DNA from: Pseudomonas sp. MIACH
GTDB lineage: Bacteria > Pseudomonadota > Gammaproteobacteria > Pseudomonadales > Pseudomonadaceae
Assembly: GCF_001269925.1 (NCBI RefSeq)
Contig: NZ_LHVO01000053.1
Span: 310,001 to 374,000, forward strand
Reading direction: 5' to 3'
DNA: 64,000 bases
The translations under genes were made by a program, and so were the position numbers. The notes below the pieces were generated by a model. The model saw only the letters and a program-made list of their open reading frames with translations, ran no database searches and was not told the DNA's origin. Of the stretch, positions 1-9,551 are shown piece after piece (position 1 is the first letter of the stretch; each line of letters starts with the position of its first letter).

Positions 1-65
1 AGTCGGTTTCATCACAGGTTACCGCCGCAAATCTGGAATACCCAAGCCAAGCATACACAAAGCAA

Positions 66-157
66 ATGTGGGAGGGGGCTTGCCCCCGATAGCGGAGCAT
101 CAGCCAGTGAATACAGTGACTGACACTCAGCAATCGGGGGCAAGCCCCCTCCCACAT
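66..157. repeat. REP doublet (inverted pair, REPIN-like)
   Basis: Two 25-base arms at 66-90 and 133-157 are perfect inverted copies of each other, separated by 42 bases. Each arm carries the GTGGGAGGGGGC core that recurs at 35834 and 63401. The arrangement is that of a REPIN, a non-autonomous element mobilised in trans by RAYT transposases; no such transposase lies in this window. It sits just downstream of accA and could fold into a long hairpin that ends or stabilises that transcript. I see no gene in 1-173. Confidence 0.85.
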
Positions 158-173
158 TAGTACCGCTGCGGCC

Positions 174-1121
174 TTAGAGACCGTAGCTCATCAGGCGCTC
201 GTAACGACGGGCCAGCAGCGCTTCGTTATCCAGCTTCTTGAGCATCGCCAGTTGCGACCCCAACTCGGCACGGATAGTCGCGGCGGCGGCGGCCGGGTCG
301 CGGTGGGCGCCGCCCAATGGCTCGGCGATCACTTTGTCGACGATACCCAAGCCTTTGAGGCGATCGGCGGTGATGCCCATGGCTTCAGCAGCGTCCGGCG
401 CCTTTTCTGCGGTCTTCCACAGGATCGAGGCGCAACCTTCCGGCGAGATCACCGCATAGGTCGAATATTGCAGCATGTTCAACTGGTCGCAGACGCCAAT
501 CGCCAGTGCGCCGCCAGAACCACCTTCACCGATCACGGTGGCAATGATTGGGGTTTTCAGGCGGGACATGACGCGCAGGTTCCAGGCGATCGCTTCGCTC
601 TGGTTGCGCTCTTCGGCGTCGATACCCGGGTATGCACCCGGCGTGTCGATGAAGGTCAGGATCGGCATCTTGAAGCGCTCGGCCATCTCCATCAGGCGGC
701 AGGCCTTGCGGTAGCCTTCCGGACGCGGCATGCCGAAGTTGCGACGCACTTTCTCACGCACTTCACGGCCTTTCTGGTGACCGATGACCATGACCGGCTG
801 GTCGTCCAGGCGAGCGATACCGCCCACGATGGCCGCGTCGTCGGAGAAGTGGCGGTCGCCGTGCAACTCGTCGAACTCGGTGAAGATGTGCTGAATGTAG
901 TCCAGGGTGTACGGACGGCGCGGGTGGCGGGCCAGGCGCGCGATCTGCCAGCTGGTCAGCTTGCCGAAGATGTCTTCGGTGAGCGTGCTGCTCTTGTCTT
1001 GCAGGCGGGCAATCTCATCGCCGATGTTCAGCGAATTGTCATTGCCGACCAGGCGCAGTTCTTCGATCTTGGCTTGCAGGTCAGCGATCGGCTGTTCGAA
1101 ATCAAGAAAATTCGGGTTCAT
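174..1121 (-). CDS. accA: acetyl-CoA carboxylase carboxyltransferase subunit alpha
   Basis: Alpha half of the carboxyltransferase that moves CO2 from biotin on AccB to acetyl-CoA, making malonyl-CoA for fatty-acid synthesis in the cytosol. The 315-residue length is normal. Visible motifs are GHQKGR near residue 114, DTPGAYPG near 159, the glycine-rich oxyanion segment GEGGSGGALAI near 198 and SPEGCASILWK after that. The ATG is the first Met and matches the family N-terminus (MNPNFLDFEQPI). It follows dnaE by 128 bases on the same strand, as in other pseudomonads, so it may be part of the same transcript or have its own promoter in that gap. No oddities. Confidence 0.97.
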   Translation of the reverse strand: MNPNFLDFEQPIADLQAKIEELRLVGNDNSLNIGDEIARLQDKSSTLTEDIFGKLTSWQIARLARHPRRPYTLDYIQHIFTEFDELHGDRHFSDDAAIVGGIARLDDQPVMVIGHQKGREVREKVRRNFGMPRPEGYRKACRLMEMAERFKMPILTFIDTPGAYPGIDAEERNQSEAIAWNLRVMSRLKTPIIATVIGEGGSGGALAIGVCDQLNMLQYSTYAVISPEGCASILWKTAEKAPDAAEAMGITADRLKGLGIVDKVIAEPLGGAHRDPAAAAATIRAELGSQLAMLKKLDNEALLARRYERLMSYGL

Positions 1122-1249
1122 AAGCGTCCGTCTTGGGTCGACGGCCAGGGAGTGCCTGGCCAGCCGGTTGTCTATTCGCGCCCTACCTTAAGGGAGAGGC
1201 GCGTTTAGGTCGAGATTAAATGTTGAGCCGAGGTCAGGCGTTCTGACCG

Positions 1250-4200
1250 TCAACGGTATTGGAGGAAGACGTTGTCTCGCCCGAACTGGTCACGCAATGC
1301 TTGAATCAAGCCATCAGCGGGATCAATTCGCCAGGTCTCACCGAACTGCAACATGGCCTTGGCGTCATTGCCGGTGTACTCCATGGTCACCGGGCACGCG
1401 CCACGATGGCGCTTGAGCAGGTCACCCAACCAGCGTAGCTGATCGCCCTTGAGGGCTTCGGTTTTCACCTTCAGGCGCAGGCTCTCGGCCAGGTTGGTGC
1501 GCGCATCTTCCATGCTCATCACCCGCTTGATCCGCAGGCGCAGGCCGCCGGAGAAGTCATCGTTGCTGACCTCGCCTTCCACCACCACCATCGCGTCGGT
1601 CTGCAGCAACGACTGCGCGGAGTGGAAGGCGTCGGCAAACAGCGACGCTTCGATCCGGCCCGAGCGGTCGTCGAGGGTGATAAAGCCCATCTTGTCGCCC
1701 TTTTTGTTTTTCATCACTCGCAGGGCGATGATCATGCCGGCGACGGTCTGGGTATCCCGCGCCGGCTTCAGGTCGATAATACGTTGACGGGCAAAACGGC
1801 GGATTTCGCCTTCATATTCGTCAATCGGGTGACCGGTGAGGTACAGGCCCAAGGTGTCTTTTTCACCCTTGAGGCGCTCCTTGAGGGTCAGGTCCTTGGC
1901 CTTGCGGTGGTTGGCATACACATCCGCATCTTCTTCGACGAACAACCCGCCAAACAGGTCGGCGTGGCCGCTGTCGTGGGTCCGGGCGGTCTGTTCGGCG
2001 GCCTTGATCGCTTCTTCCATGGCGGTGAGCAGCACCGCGCGGTTGCGGTCGATATTCGCCTGGTACGCCTTCGGCTCATCATGGAAATACGGGCCGAGAC
2101 GGTCGAGTGCGCCGCTGCGGATAAGACCATCGAGGGTACGTTTGTTGATGCGCTTGAGGTCAACCCGTGCGCAGAAGTCGAACAAATCCTTGAACGGTCC
2201 GTCCTGGCGCGCTTCGGTGATGGCTTCCACCGGGCCTTCACCGACGCCCTTGATAGCGCCCAGGCCATAGATGATGCGGCCTTCGTCGTTCACCGTGAAC
2301 TTGAACTCCGAGGCGTTCACGTCCGGCGCGTCGAGGCGCAGCTTCATGGTGCGCACTTCTTCGATCAAGGTCACGACCTTGTCGGTGTTGTGCATATCCG
2401 CCGAAAGTACCGCAGCCATGAACGGCGCCGGGTAGTGGGCCTTTAGCCAGGCGGTCTGGTACGACACCAGGCCGTAGGCGGCGGAGTGGGATTTGTTGAA
2501 GCCGTAACCGGCGAATTTTTCCACCAGGTCGAAAATGTTACCGGCGAGGTCCGCGTCGATATTGTTGGTGGCGCAACCTTCAATGAAACCGCCGCGCTGC
2601 TTGGCCATTTCCTCGGGCTTTTTCTTACCCATGGCACGACGCAGCATGTCCGCACCACCGAGGGTGTAGCCGGCCATGACCTGGGCGATCTGCATCACCT
2701 GTTCCTGGTACAGGATGATGCCGTAGGTCGGCGCCAGTACTGGCTTGAGGCCTTCATACTGGTAGTCGGAGTGCGGGTACGCCAGCTCGGCGCGACCGTG
2801 CTTACGGTTGATGAAGTCATCCACCATGCCTGATTGCAGAGGGCCCGGACGGAACAGGGCCACCAGTGCGATCAAGTCTTCCAGGCAGTCGGGCTTGAGC
2901 TTTTTGATCAGCTCTTTCATACCCCGCGACTCAAGCTGGAACACCGCCGTGGTTTCAGCTTTTTGCAGCAATTGGTAAGTCGGCTTGTCGTCCAGCGGGA
3001 TGAACGCGATATCCAGCGGCGCTTCGTTGACCTTGGCGCGGTCGCGGTTGATGGTCTTGAGTGCCCAGTCGATGATCGTCAAGGTCCGCAGGCCAAGGAA
3101 GTCGAACTTCACCAGGCCGGCCGCCTCCACATCGTCCTTGTCGAACTGGGTAACCAGGCCGCCGCCCTCTTCGTCGCAATAGATAGGCGAAAAGTCAGTC
3201 AGCTTGGTCGGCGCAATTACCACACCGCCGGCGTGTTTACCGACGTTACGCACCACGCCTTCCAGTTTGCGCGCCATGTCCCAGATTTCGGCGGCCTCTT
3301 CATCGATCTTGATGAAGTCGCGCAGGATTTCTTCCTGTTCGTAGGCCTTTTCGAGGGTCATGCCGACCTCGAACGGGATCATCTTCGACAGGCGGTCCGC
3401 CAGGCCGTAGGACTTGCCCTGCACCCGGGCCACGTCACGGATTACCGCCTTGGCCGCCATGGAACCGAAGGTGATGATCTGGCTCACGGCGTTGCGGCCG
3501 TATTTCTCGGCCACGTATTCGATCACGCGGTCGCGACCGTCCATGCAGAAGTCAACGTCGAAGTCGGGCATGGAGACCCGTTCCGGGTTCAGGAACCGTT
3601 CGAACAGCAGGTCATATTCCAGCGGGTCAAGGTCGGTGATCTTCTGTACATAGGCGACCAGCGAGCCGGCACCCGACCCCCGGCCCGGACCTACCGGTAC
3701 GCCGTTGCTTTTGGCCCACTGGATAAAGTCCATCACGATCAGGAAGTAACCGGGGAACCCCATCTGGATGATGATATCCAGCTCGAAATTCAGCCGATCG
3801 ACATAGACCTGGCGCTTGGCCTCGTAATCTTCGGTGGTGTCCTTGGGCAGCAGGACGGAGAGCCGCTCCTCCAGACCATCAAACGATACCTTGCGGAAAT
3901 ACTCGTCGATGGTCATGCCATCGGGAATCGGGAAGTTGGGCAAAAAGTGCTTGCCCAGCTTCACTTCAATATTGCAGCGCTTGGCGATCTCGACGGAGTT
4001 TTCCAGGGCCTCGGGCAGGTCGCTGAACAGCTCGGCCATCTCCTCCGCGCTCTTGAGGTACTGCTCTTCGCTGTAGTTCTTGGAGCGGCGCGGGTCATCC
4101 AGGGCCCGGCCTTCGCCGATGCACACGCGGGTTTCGTGGGCTTCGAAATCCTCTTTCTTGATAAAGCGCACATCGTTGGTCGCCACCAGCGGCGCACCCA

Positions 4201-4771
4201 GCTTGTCGGCCAGGGCCACAGCGGCGTGCAGGTGCTCTTCATCGTTGGGGCGGTTGGTGCGCTGGACTTCAAGGTAGAAACGGTCGGGGAAGACCTGCAT
4301 CCACTCACTCGCCAGTACTTCGGCTTCATGGGGATTGCCGCCCAGCAGCGCGATACCGATCTCGCCCTCCTTGGCGGCCGACAGCATGATCAGGCCTTCG
4401 CTGGCCTCGGCGACCCATTCGCGCTCGATGATGATCGAGCCGTTGCGCTGACCGTCGATAAAGCCACGGGAAATCAATTCGGTGAGGTTGCGATAACCCA
4501 CGCCATTCATCGCCAGCAGGCTGATGCGGCTCAGGGGGTTATCCGGGTCTTTGTTGGACAGCCACAGGTCGGCGCCGCAGATCGGCTTGATGCCGGCGCC
4601 CATGGCGTTCTTGTAGAACTTGACCAGGGAACACATGTTGTTCTGATCGGTAACCGCGACCGCAGGCATGTTCATGCCCACCAAGGTTTTGACCAGGGGT
4701 TTGATCCGTACCAGGCCGTCGACCAGGGAGTATTCAGTGTGCAGGCGCAGGTGAACGAATGAAGCCGGCAT
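1250..4771 (-). CDS. dnaE: DNA polymerase III subunit alpha
   Basis: Catalytic subunit of the replicative polymerase, 1173 residues. An N-terminal PHP domain opens with VHLRLHTEYS; the polymerase core has GRGSGAGSLVAY and the acidic motif PDFDVDFCMDGRD around residue 400 that holds two catalytic aspartates; a helix-hairpin-helix region follows, and an OB fold near residue 990 carries TVAGMIIALRV. The frame stays open 22 codons further upstream, but that extension runs through the hairpin at 4801-4827. The ATG at 4771 gives the conserved start MPASFVHLRLH and has AGGATC just upstream, so I use it. It lies downstream of rnhB with a likely terminator between them, which suggests a promoter of its own. 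Confidence 0.97.
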   Translation of the reverse strand: MPASFVHLRLHTEYSLVDGLVRIKPLVKTLVGMNMPAVAVTDQNNMCSLVKFYKNAMGAGIKPICGADLWLSNKDPDNPLSRISLLAMNGVGYRNLTELISRGFIDGQRNGSIIIEREWVAEASEGLIMLSAAKEGEIGIALLGGNPHEAEVLASEWMQVFPDRFYLEVQRTNRPNDEEHLHAAVALADKLGAPLVATNDVRFIKKEDFEAHETRVCIGEGRALDDPRRSKNYSEEQYLKSAEEMAELFSDLPEALENSVEIAKRCNIEVKLGKHFLPNFPIPDGMTIDEYFRKVSFDGLEERLSVLLPKDTTEDYEAKRQVYVDRLNFELDIIIQMGFPGYFLIVMDFIQWAKSNGVPVGPGRGSGAGSLVAYVQKITDLDPLEYDLLFERFLNPERVSMPDFDVDFCMDGRDRVIEYVAEKYGRNAVSQIITFGSMAAKAVIRDVARVQGKSYGLADRLSKMIPFEVGMTLEKAYEQEEILRDFIKIDEEAAEIWDMARKLEGVVRNVGKHAGGVVIAPTKLTDFSPIYCDEEGGGLVTQFDKDDVEAAGLVKFDFLGLRTLTIIDWALKTINRDRAKVNEAPLDIAFIPLDDKPTYQLLQKAETTAVFQLESRGMKELIKKLKPDCLEDLIALVALFRPGPLQSGMVDDFINRKHGRAELAYPHSDYQYEGLKPVLAPTYGIILYQEQVMQIAQVMAGYTLGGADMLRRAMGKKKPEEMAKQRGGFIEGCATNNIDADLAGNIFDLVEKFAGYGFNKSHSAAYGLVSYQTAWLKAHYPAPFMAAVLSADMHNTDKVVTLIEEVRTMKLRLDAPDVNASEFKFTVNDEGRIIYGLGAIKGVGEGPVEAITEARQDGPFKDLFDFCARVDLKRINKRTLDGLIRSGALDRLGPYFHDEPKAYQANIDRNRAVLLTAMEEAIKAAEQTARTHDSGHADLFGGLFVEEDADVYANHRKAKDLTLKERLKGEKDTLGLYLTGHPIDEYEGEIRRFARQRIIDLKPARDTQTVAGMIIALRVMKNKKGDKMGFITLDDRSGRIEASLFADAFHSAQSLLQTDAMVVVEGEVSNDDFSGGLRLRIKRVMSMEDARTNLAESLRLKVKTEALKGDQLRWLGDLLKRHRGACPVTMEYTGNDAKAMLQFGETWRIDPADGLIQALRDQFGRDNVFLQYR

Positions 4772-4800
4772 AGTGATCCTGTCTAGAAACTTAGAAACAA

Positions 4801-4827
4801 CAAGGCCCGGGATTGTACCGGGCCTTG
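4801..4827 (-). terminator. Predicted terminator between rnhB and dnaE
   Basis: Ten-base arms CAAGGCCCGG (4801-4810) and CCGGGCCTTG (4818-4827) form a perfect stem with a 7-base loop. Read on the minus strand it is followed by a T-rich run (TTGTTGTTTC), as expected for a factor-independent terminator after rnhB. Confidence 0.75.
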
Positions 4828-4848
4828 GCAAAAACATCAGCCTCGCGA

Positions 4849-5481
4849 CTACACCTCGCTGAGACTCTCACGCGCCTCGTAAGCCTGGCGCACCGGGGCG
4901 AACGAGCGACGGTGGATCGGCGTGGGGCCGAGACGGGCCAGGGCTTCCAGATGAACGGGCGTCGGATAGCCTTTGTGCCCCCCGATACCGTAGCCGGGGT
5001 AAATCAATTCGAAGGCCGCCATTTCACGGTCTCGGCTGACCTTGGCCAGGATCGAAGCGGCGGCAATGGCTGGAACCTTGCTATCGCCCTTGACCACCGC
5101 TTCAGCCGGCATCGCCAGCTTCGGGCAACGGTTGCCGTCGATCATCGCCAGTTTTGGCGTGATATGCAGGCCTTCAACGGCACGCTGCATGGCCAGCATT
5201 GTGGCGTGCAGAATGTTCAATTCGTCGATTTCTTCGACTTCAGCCCGGGCGATGTGCCAGCTCAGCGCCTTTTCACAGATTTCGTCGTAGAGCTTTTCAC
5301 GGCGCGCTTCGGTGAGTTTTTTCGAGTCGTTGAGACCCAGGATCGGACGGTTCGGATCCAGGATCACGGCCGCCGTAACCACCGCACCACACAGCGGACC
5401 GCGCCCTACTTCGTCAACACCGGCCACCAGTTCGTGGGCTTCGGCAACCAGGCTGAAATCCAGGCCCATTTGCGTGCTCAT
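4849..5481 (-). CDS. rnhB: ribonuclease HII
   Basis: Endonuclease that cuts the RNA strand of RNA-DNA hybrids and starts removal of single ribonucleotides left in DNA. The protein has 210 residues. The start of the RNase H fold, VAGVDEVGRGPLCG, carries the Asp-Glu pair that binds metal, and the conserved GLNDSKKL segment follows. Its start overlaps the lpxB stop by four bases, so the two are translationally coupled. A hairpin at 4801-4827 closes the unit before dnaE. Confidence 0.96.
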   Translation of the reverse strand: MSTQMGLDFSLVAEAHELVAGVDEVGRGPLCGAVVTAAVILDPNRPILGLNDSKKLTEARREKLYDEICEKALSWHIARAEVEEIDELNILHATMLAMQRAVEGLHITPKLAMIDGNRCPKLAMPAEAVVKGDSKVPAIAAASILAKVSRDREMAAFELIYPGYGIGGHKGYPTPVHLEALARLGPTPIHRRSFAPVRQAYEARESLSEV

Positions 5482-6617
5482 AACGTTTCCTGTTTATGCC
5501 CGATCAAGGTCAACACGGCGTCTGCCGCCTGGTTCGACGCATCACGACGCAGGGTGCGGTGGATGTCGTCAAAACCACGGGTCTGTTCTTCGCCGCCGTC
5601 GATCAAGGGCAGTAGGGTTTGCGCGAGGGCTTCGGGCGTTGCATCGTCCTGCAACAACTCCGGCACCAACAGACGCTGGGCGAGCAAGTTGGGCAAGGAG
5701 ATGTAAGGGCTTTTGACCATGCGCTTGAGAATCCAGAACGTCAGCGGTGCCAGGCGATAGGCCACGACCATCGGGCGCTTGTAGAGCAGTGCCTCCAGGG
5801 TCGCGGTACCCGAAGCGATCAGCACCGCGTCACAGGCCGCCAGGGCCAGGTGCGAGTGGCCGTCAAGCAGGGTCAAGGGCAGATTGCGCCCGACCAGCAG
5901 CGACTCGATCTGCGCGCGACGCTGCGGGCTGGCGCAGGGCAGCACGAAACGCACGCCCGGTTTCAAGGCTTGCAGGCGTTCGGCTGCATCGAAAAACACA
6001 CTAGCCAAACGACCGACTTCGCCGCCGCGGCTGCCCGGCATCAACGCGACCAGCGGGCCGTCGGGCAAACCCAGTTGGGCACGAGCTGCCGCCCGGTCGG
6101 CCTGCAAGGGAATGGTGTCAGCCAGGGTATGCCCGACAAACCGTACCGGCACGCCCTTCTCTTCGTAGAACCGCGCCTCGAACGGCAGCAACGTCAACAT
6201 CAAGTCACAACCTTCGCGGATCTTCAGTACGCGCTTCTGCCGCCATGCCCACACGGAGGGGCTGACGTAGTGCACCGTCTTGATCCCGGCCTGACGCAAC
6301 TTGAGTTCGATATTGAGGGTGAAGTCCGGTGCATCGATTCCGATAAAGACGTCGGGCTTTTCTTCGATGAGAGTCTGAATCAGCAGCTTGCGACGAGCCA
6401 GGAGCTCACGCAGGCGACCCAGCACCTCGACCAGCCCCATGACCGACAAGCGCTCCATGGGAAAGTAGGAAGTGAGGCCTTCAGCCTGCATCAGTGGGCC
6501 GCCGACGCCGATAAATTCCACCGCAGGGTGCTGGGCCTTGAGCGCCCGCATAAGACCTGCGCCCAAAATGTCGCCGGAGGCTTCTCCGGCCACCAGCGCG
6601 ATACGCAGATTCGCCAT
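5478..6617 (-). CDS. lpxB: lipid-A-disaccharide synthase
   Basis: Glycosyltransferase (family GT19) that joins UDP-2,3-diacylglucosamine and lipid X to form the beta-1,6 disaccharide of lipid A, at the inner face of the cytoplasmic membrane. The protein has 379 residues, the usual length, with the N-terminal LVAGEASGDILG signature, the GIDAPDFTLN segment and the central PGSRGGEV motif. It starts two bases after the lpxA stop and overlaps rnhB by four bases, so lpxA, lpxB and rnhB are read as one tightly packed unit. Confidence 0.97.
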   Translation of the reverse strand: MANLRIALVAGEASGDILGAGLMRALKAQHPAVEFIGVGGPLMQAEGLTSYFPMERLSVMGLVEVLGRLRELLARRKLLIQTLIEEKPDVFIGIDAPDFTLNIELKLRQAGIKTVHYVSPSVWAWRQKRVLKIREGCDLMLTLLPFEARFYEEKGVPVRFVGHTLADTIPLQADRAAARAQLGLPDGPLVALMPGSRGGEVGRLASVFFDAAERLQALKPGVRFVLPCASPQRRAQIESLLVGRNLPLTLLDGHSHLALAACDAVLIASGTATLEALLYKRPMVVAYRLAPLTFWILKRMVKSPYISLPNLLAQRLLVPELLQDDATPEALAQTLLPLIDGGEEQTRGFDDIHRTLRRDASNQAADAVLTLIGHKQETL

Positions 6618-6619
6618 GA

Positions 6620-7396
6620 TCAGCGGGTGATGCCGCGAGTCGACGCCTGGATCGAGTCACGGAACACCGCGACTTCCGGGAACAACGCTGCCGGCTCGGC
6701 CAGTTGGGTCAATGCCTGGTCGACCGTCAGCCCCTGGCGGTAGACCACTTTGTAGGCGCGGCGCAGGGCGTGGATCGCCTCTTCGCTGAAGCCACGACGG
6801 CGCATGCCCTCGAAATTCATGCTGCGGGCTTCGGCCGGGTTGCCGAACACCGTGACGAACGCCGGAACGTCCTTGCCGATGGCGGTACCCATGCCGGAAA
6901 AGCTGTGGGCACCGATATGGCAATACTGATGCACCAGGGTAAAGCCGGACAGGATGGCCCAATCATCAACGTGCACATGGCCGGCCAACGCTGTGTTGTT
7001 GACCAGGATGCAGTGGTTGCCGATGACGCTGTCATGGCCGATATGGGCATAGGCCATGACCAGGTTGTGATCACCCAGCGTGGTCTCGGCACGATCCTGC
7101 ACGGTGCCACGGTGAATGGTCACGCCTTCACGGATGATGTTGTGATCACCGATTACCAAGCGTGTCTCTTCACCCTTGTACTTCATGTCCGGGGTGTCTT
7201 CGCCTACCGAGGAAAACTGGTAGATACGATTGTGTTTGCCAATGCGGGTCGGACCTTTGAGGATCACGTGCGGCCCGATGACAGTCCCCTCGCCGATTTC
7301 CACACCTGCGCCGATGATCGACCAGGGGCCGACCTCAACGTCGGCGGCCAGAACGGCCGACGGATCGATGATTGCGCGAGGGTCAATCAAACTCAT
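6620..7396 (-). CDS. lpxA: UDP-N-acetylglucosamine O-acyltransferase
   Basis: First step of lipid A synthesis: transfers a 3-hydroxyacyl chain from ACP to the 3-OH of UDP-GlcNAc. The protein has 258 residues and is built of hexapeptide repeats forming a left-handed beta helix, followed by a helical C-terminus. The AHIGHDS segment holds the histidine equivalent to E. coli His125, the catalytic base. The frame is open 22 codons further upstream, but the ATG at 7396 overlaps the fabZ stop as ATGA and gives the conserved start [12 protein letters not shown]. In P. aeruginosa this enzyme prefers 10-carbon chains; I cannot read chain length from this sequence with certainty. Confidence 0.97.
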
Positions 7397-7833
7397 AGTT
7401 TGCGTTCCGCACAGATGATCTCGGCGGAGCACACCGGCTTGCCGTCTACCGAGGCCTGGCATTCGAACTTCCAGATCTGGCGCTTGCAGCTGATGAACTT
7501 GGCTTCCAGGATCAACTGGTCACCCGGGGTGACCGGGTTACGGAAACGCAACTTGTCGGAGCCCACGAAATAGTAAAGCGTGCCATCGGCAGGCTTGAGG
7601 TCGAGCATTTTGAAACCAAGGATACCGGCAGCCTGGGCCATCGCTTCAATGATCAATACGCCCGGCATGATGGGATGCGCGGGGAAGTGACCGTTGAAGA
7701 ACGGTTCGTTGATGCTGACATTCTTGTAGGCACGAATGCGCTTTTCCTCAACATTGAGGTCCACTACGCGGTCCACCAGCAGGAACGGGTAACGGTGAGG
7801 CAGGTATTCGCGAATCTCGTTGATGTCCATCAT
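7393..7833 (-). CDS. fabZ: 3-hydroxyacyl-ACP dehydratase FabZ
   Basis: Hot-dog fold dehydratase that removes water from 3-hydroxyacyl-ACP in each round of fatty-acid elongation. It competes with LpxA and LpxD for the same substrate, which fits its place between them. The 146-residue protein has [11 protein letters not shown] and the active-site stretch [15 protein letters not shown], with the catalytic His in GHFP and the catalytic Glu in the following IEAMAQ. It overlaps lpxA by four bases. A 110-base gap separates it from lpxD. Confidence 0.97.
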
Positions 7834-7943
7834 TTCGGGGGGAAGCCTGTAATAAAGATTGGGGGCGGGCGACTAAACGCACGCCCCGCTAGCAAATCAA
7901 GGAGGCAGTCTAGCGGCTGTGCACACTTGATATGGAAATGGTA

Positions 7944-8999
7944 TCAGCCTTCAGATGAAGCATTACCGCCAGGGGTCACGTCCCCAACACGCTTTTCCAG
8001 CTGTTTGAGACGTCGAGCCATGTCGTCGAGCTGCCTCAAACGTGCTGCACTCTTGCGCCATTCAGCTGCGGGCTGCATGGCGGTACCGGAAGAGTAGGCG
8101 CCCGGCTCGGTAATCGAGTGGGTGACCATGGTCATGCCGGTGATGAAGACGTTGTCGCAAATATCGATATGTCCTACCAGACCTACGCCACCGGCGAGCA
8201 TGCAATGCTTGCCGATTTTGGTGCTGCCGGAAATGCCTACACACGCGGCCATGGCGGTGTGATCGCCAATCTGCACGTTGTGGGCGATCTGGATCTGGTT
8301 GTCGAGCTTCACGCCGTTACCGATCACGGTATCGGCCAAGGCCCCACGATCGACAGCCGTGTTGACACCAATCTCCACGTCGTCGCCGATCAATACGCCG
8401 CCGACCTGGGCAATCTTGTGCCAGACGCCTTTCGAGTTGGCAAAGCCGAAGCCTTCGCCACCGATCACCGCCCCCGATTGAATGACCACACGCTCACCGA
8501 TACGCACATCGTGGTACAGGGTCACGCGAGGCGCCAACCAACCGTCGGCGCCGATTACACAGCGAGCGCCGATAAAGCAATGCGCGCCGACCGTTACACC
8601 GGCCGCGATACGCGCGCCGCTCTCGATCACCGCAAAGGCGCCAATGCTCGCCGCAGGGTCAACCTGGGCATCATCGGCGATCACCGCAGACGGATGAATA
8701 CCGCCGGCAGCCTTGGGTTTCGGATCGAACAGGTGCGACACCTGCGCATAGGCCAGGTAAGGGTCGGGCACCACCAGCGCATCCCCGGCAAACCCTTCGG
8801 CATCAGCCGCCTTCAACAACACGGCTGCGGCTTGGCTGTCGACGAGGTATTTACGGTATTGAGGATTTGCGAGGAAGCTCAACTGAGCTGGGCCAGCCTC
8901 CTGCAAGGTGGCTAGCCCAGTGATTTCCTTCTCCGGGGAACCACGCAAGGTGGCTCCCAGGAACTCGGCCAACTCGCCGAGCTTGATAGTCGCGGTCAT
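7944..8999 (-). CDS. lpxD: UDP-3-O-(3-hydroxyacyl)glucosamine N-acyltransferase
   Basis: Third step of lipid A synthesis: adds a second 3-hydroxyacyl chain, to the 2-amino group of the LpxC product. The protein has 351 residues: an N-terminal uridine-binding domain (to about residue 100), a left-handed beta helix of hexapeptide repeats, and a C-terminal helix. QIQIAHNVQIG near residue 240 contains the catalytic histidine. It is separated from skp by only three bases. The C-terminal tail is charged (RRLKQLEKRV), as usual for the ACP-binding helix. Confidence 0.96.
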   Translation of the reverse strand: MTATIKLGELAEFLGATLRGSPEKEITGLATLQEAGPAQLSFLANPQYRKYLVDSQAAAVLLKAADAEGFAGDALVVPDPYLAYAQVSHLFDPKPKAAGGIHPSAVIADDAQVDPAASIGAFAVIESGARIAAGVTVGAHCFIGARCVIGADGWLAPRVTLYHDVRIGERVVIQSGAVIGGEGFGFANSKGVWHKIAQVGGVLIGDDVEIGVNTAVDRGALADTVIGNGVKLDNQIQIAHNVQIGDHTAMAACVGISGSTKIGKHCMLAGGVGLVGHIDICDNVFITGMTMVTHSITEPGAYSSGTAMQPAAEWRKSAARLRQLDDMARRLKQLEKRVGDVTPGGNASSEG

Positions 9000-9002
9000 G
9001 GC

Positions 9003-9506
9003 TTACTTCAGCTGGTTCATGCGCTCGATCACCTGACGGGTGATGTCGTATTGAGGCTTGACGTCGATCACTGCGCCACGCTCGAACACCAGGTCAAAAG
9101 CACCTTTCTTGATGACTTCTTCCACTGCGCTGTCGAGTTTAGGCTTGAGCTGCTTGAGCATTTCGCGGTCAGCAACAGCCTTGGCTTCGTTCAGTTCCTT
9201 GGACTGGAACTGATAGTCACGGGCCTTTTGCTTGAACTCAAGCTCCAGACGCTCGCGTTCGCCTTGCTGCATCTTGTCGCCACCCGCTACCAGGCGGTCC
9301 TGGATGCCCTTGGCACTGCTTTCCAGAGTCTTGAGTTTGGTCAGTTGCGGACCGAATTTTTTCTCGGCATCCACGGCGTATTTCTTGGCCGCGTCGGATT
9401 CCAGCAGGGCCATCTGATAGTTCAGGACGGCGATTTTCATTTCGGCGAAGGCCGGGGTGGTTACCAGCACAGTGGCCAGCAGAACCAATTGAGTCAACTT
9501 ACGCAC
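9003..9506 (-). CDS. skp: periplasmic chaperone Skp/OmpH
   Basis: Trimeric jellyfish-shaped chaperone that holds unfolded outer-membrane proteins in the periplasm and delivers them to BAM. The protein has 167 residues with a clear Sec signal peptide (MRKLTQLVLLATVLVTTPAFA) and a probable cut before EMKIAVLN. Long charged helices from about residue 45 to 115 (KKFGPQLTKLKTLE and onwards) form the coiled-coil arms. It lies between bamA and lpxD, tying outer-membrane protein and lipid A assembly together. Confidence 0.94.
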   Translation of the reverse strand: MRKLTQLVLLATVLVTTPAFAEMKIAVLNYQMALLESDAAKKYAVDAEKKFGPQLTKLKTLESSAKGIQDRLVAGGDKMQQGERERLELEFKQKARDYQFQSKELNEAKAVADREMLKQLKPKLDSAVEEVIKKGAFDLVFERGAVIDVKPQYDITRQVIERMNQLK

Positions 9507-9551
9507 GATGTACTCCTACAGAATCCGTTGTCGTTATCTTGGGTCAGACGC

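Noticed and set aside
2834..4762. A 642-codon plus-strand frame antisense to dnaE
   Set aside because: Same effect: mirror of a certain gene, biased composition, no domain.
4772..4837. Upstream extension of dnaE by 22 codons
   Set aside because: It would pass through the rnhB terminator hairpin and is absent from the family N-terminus.
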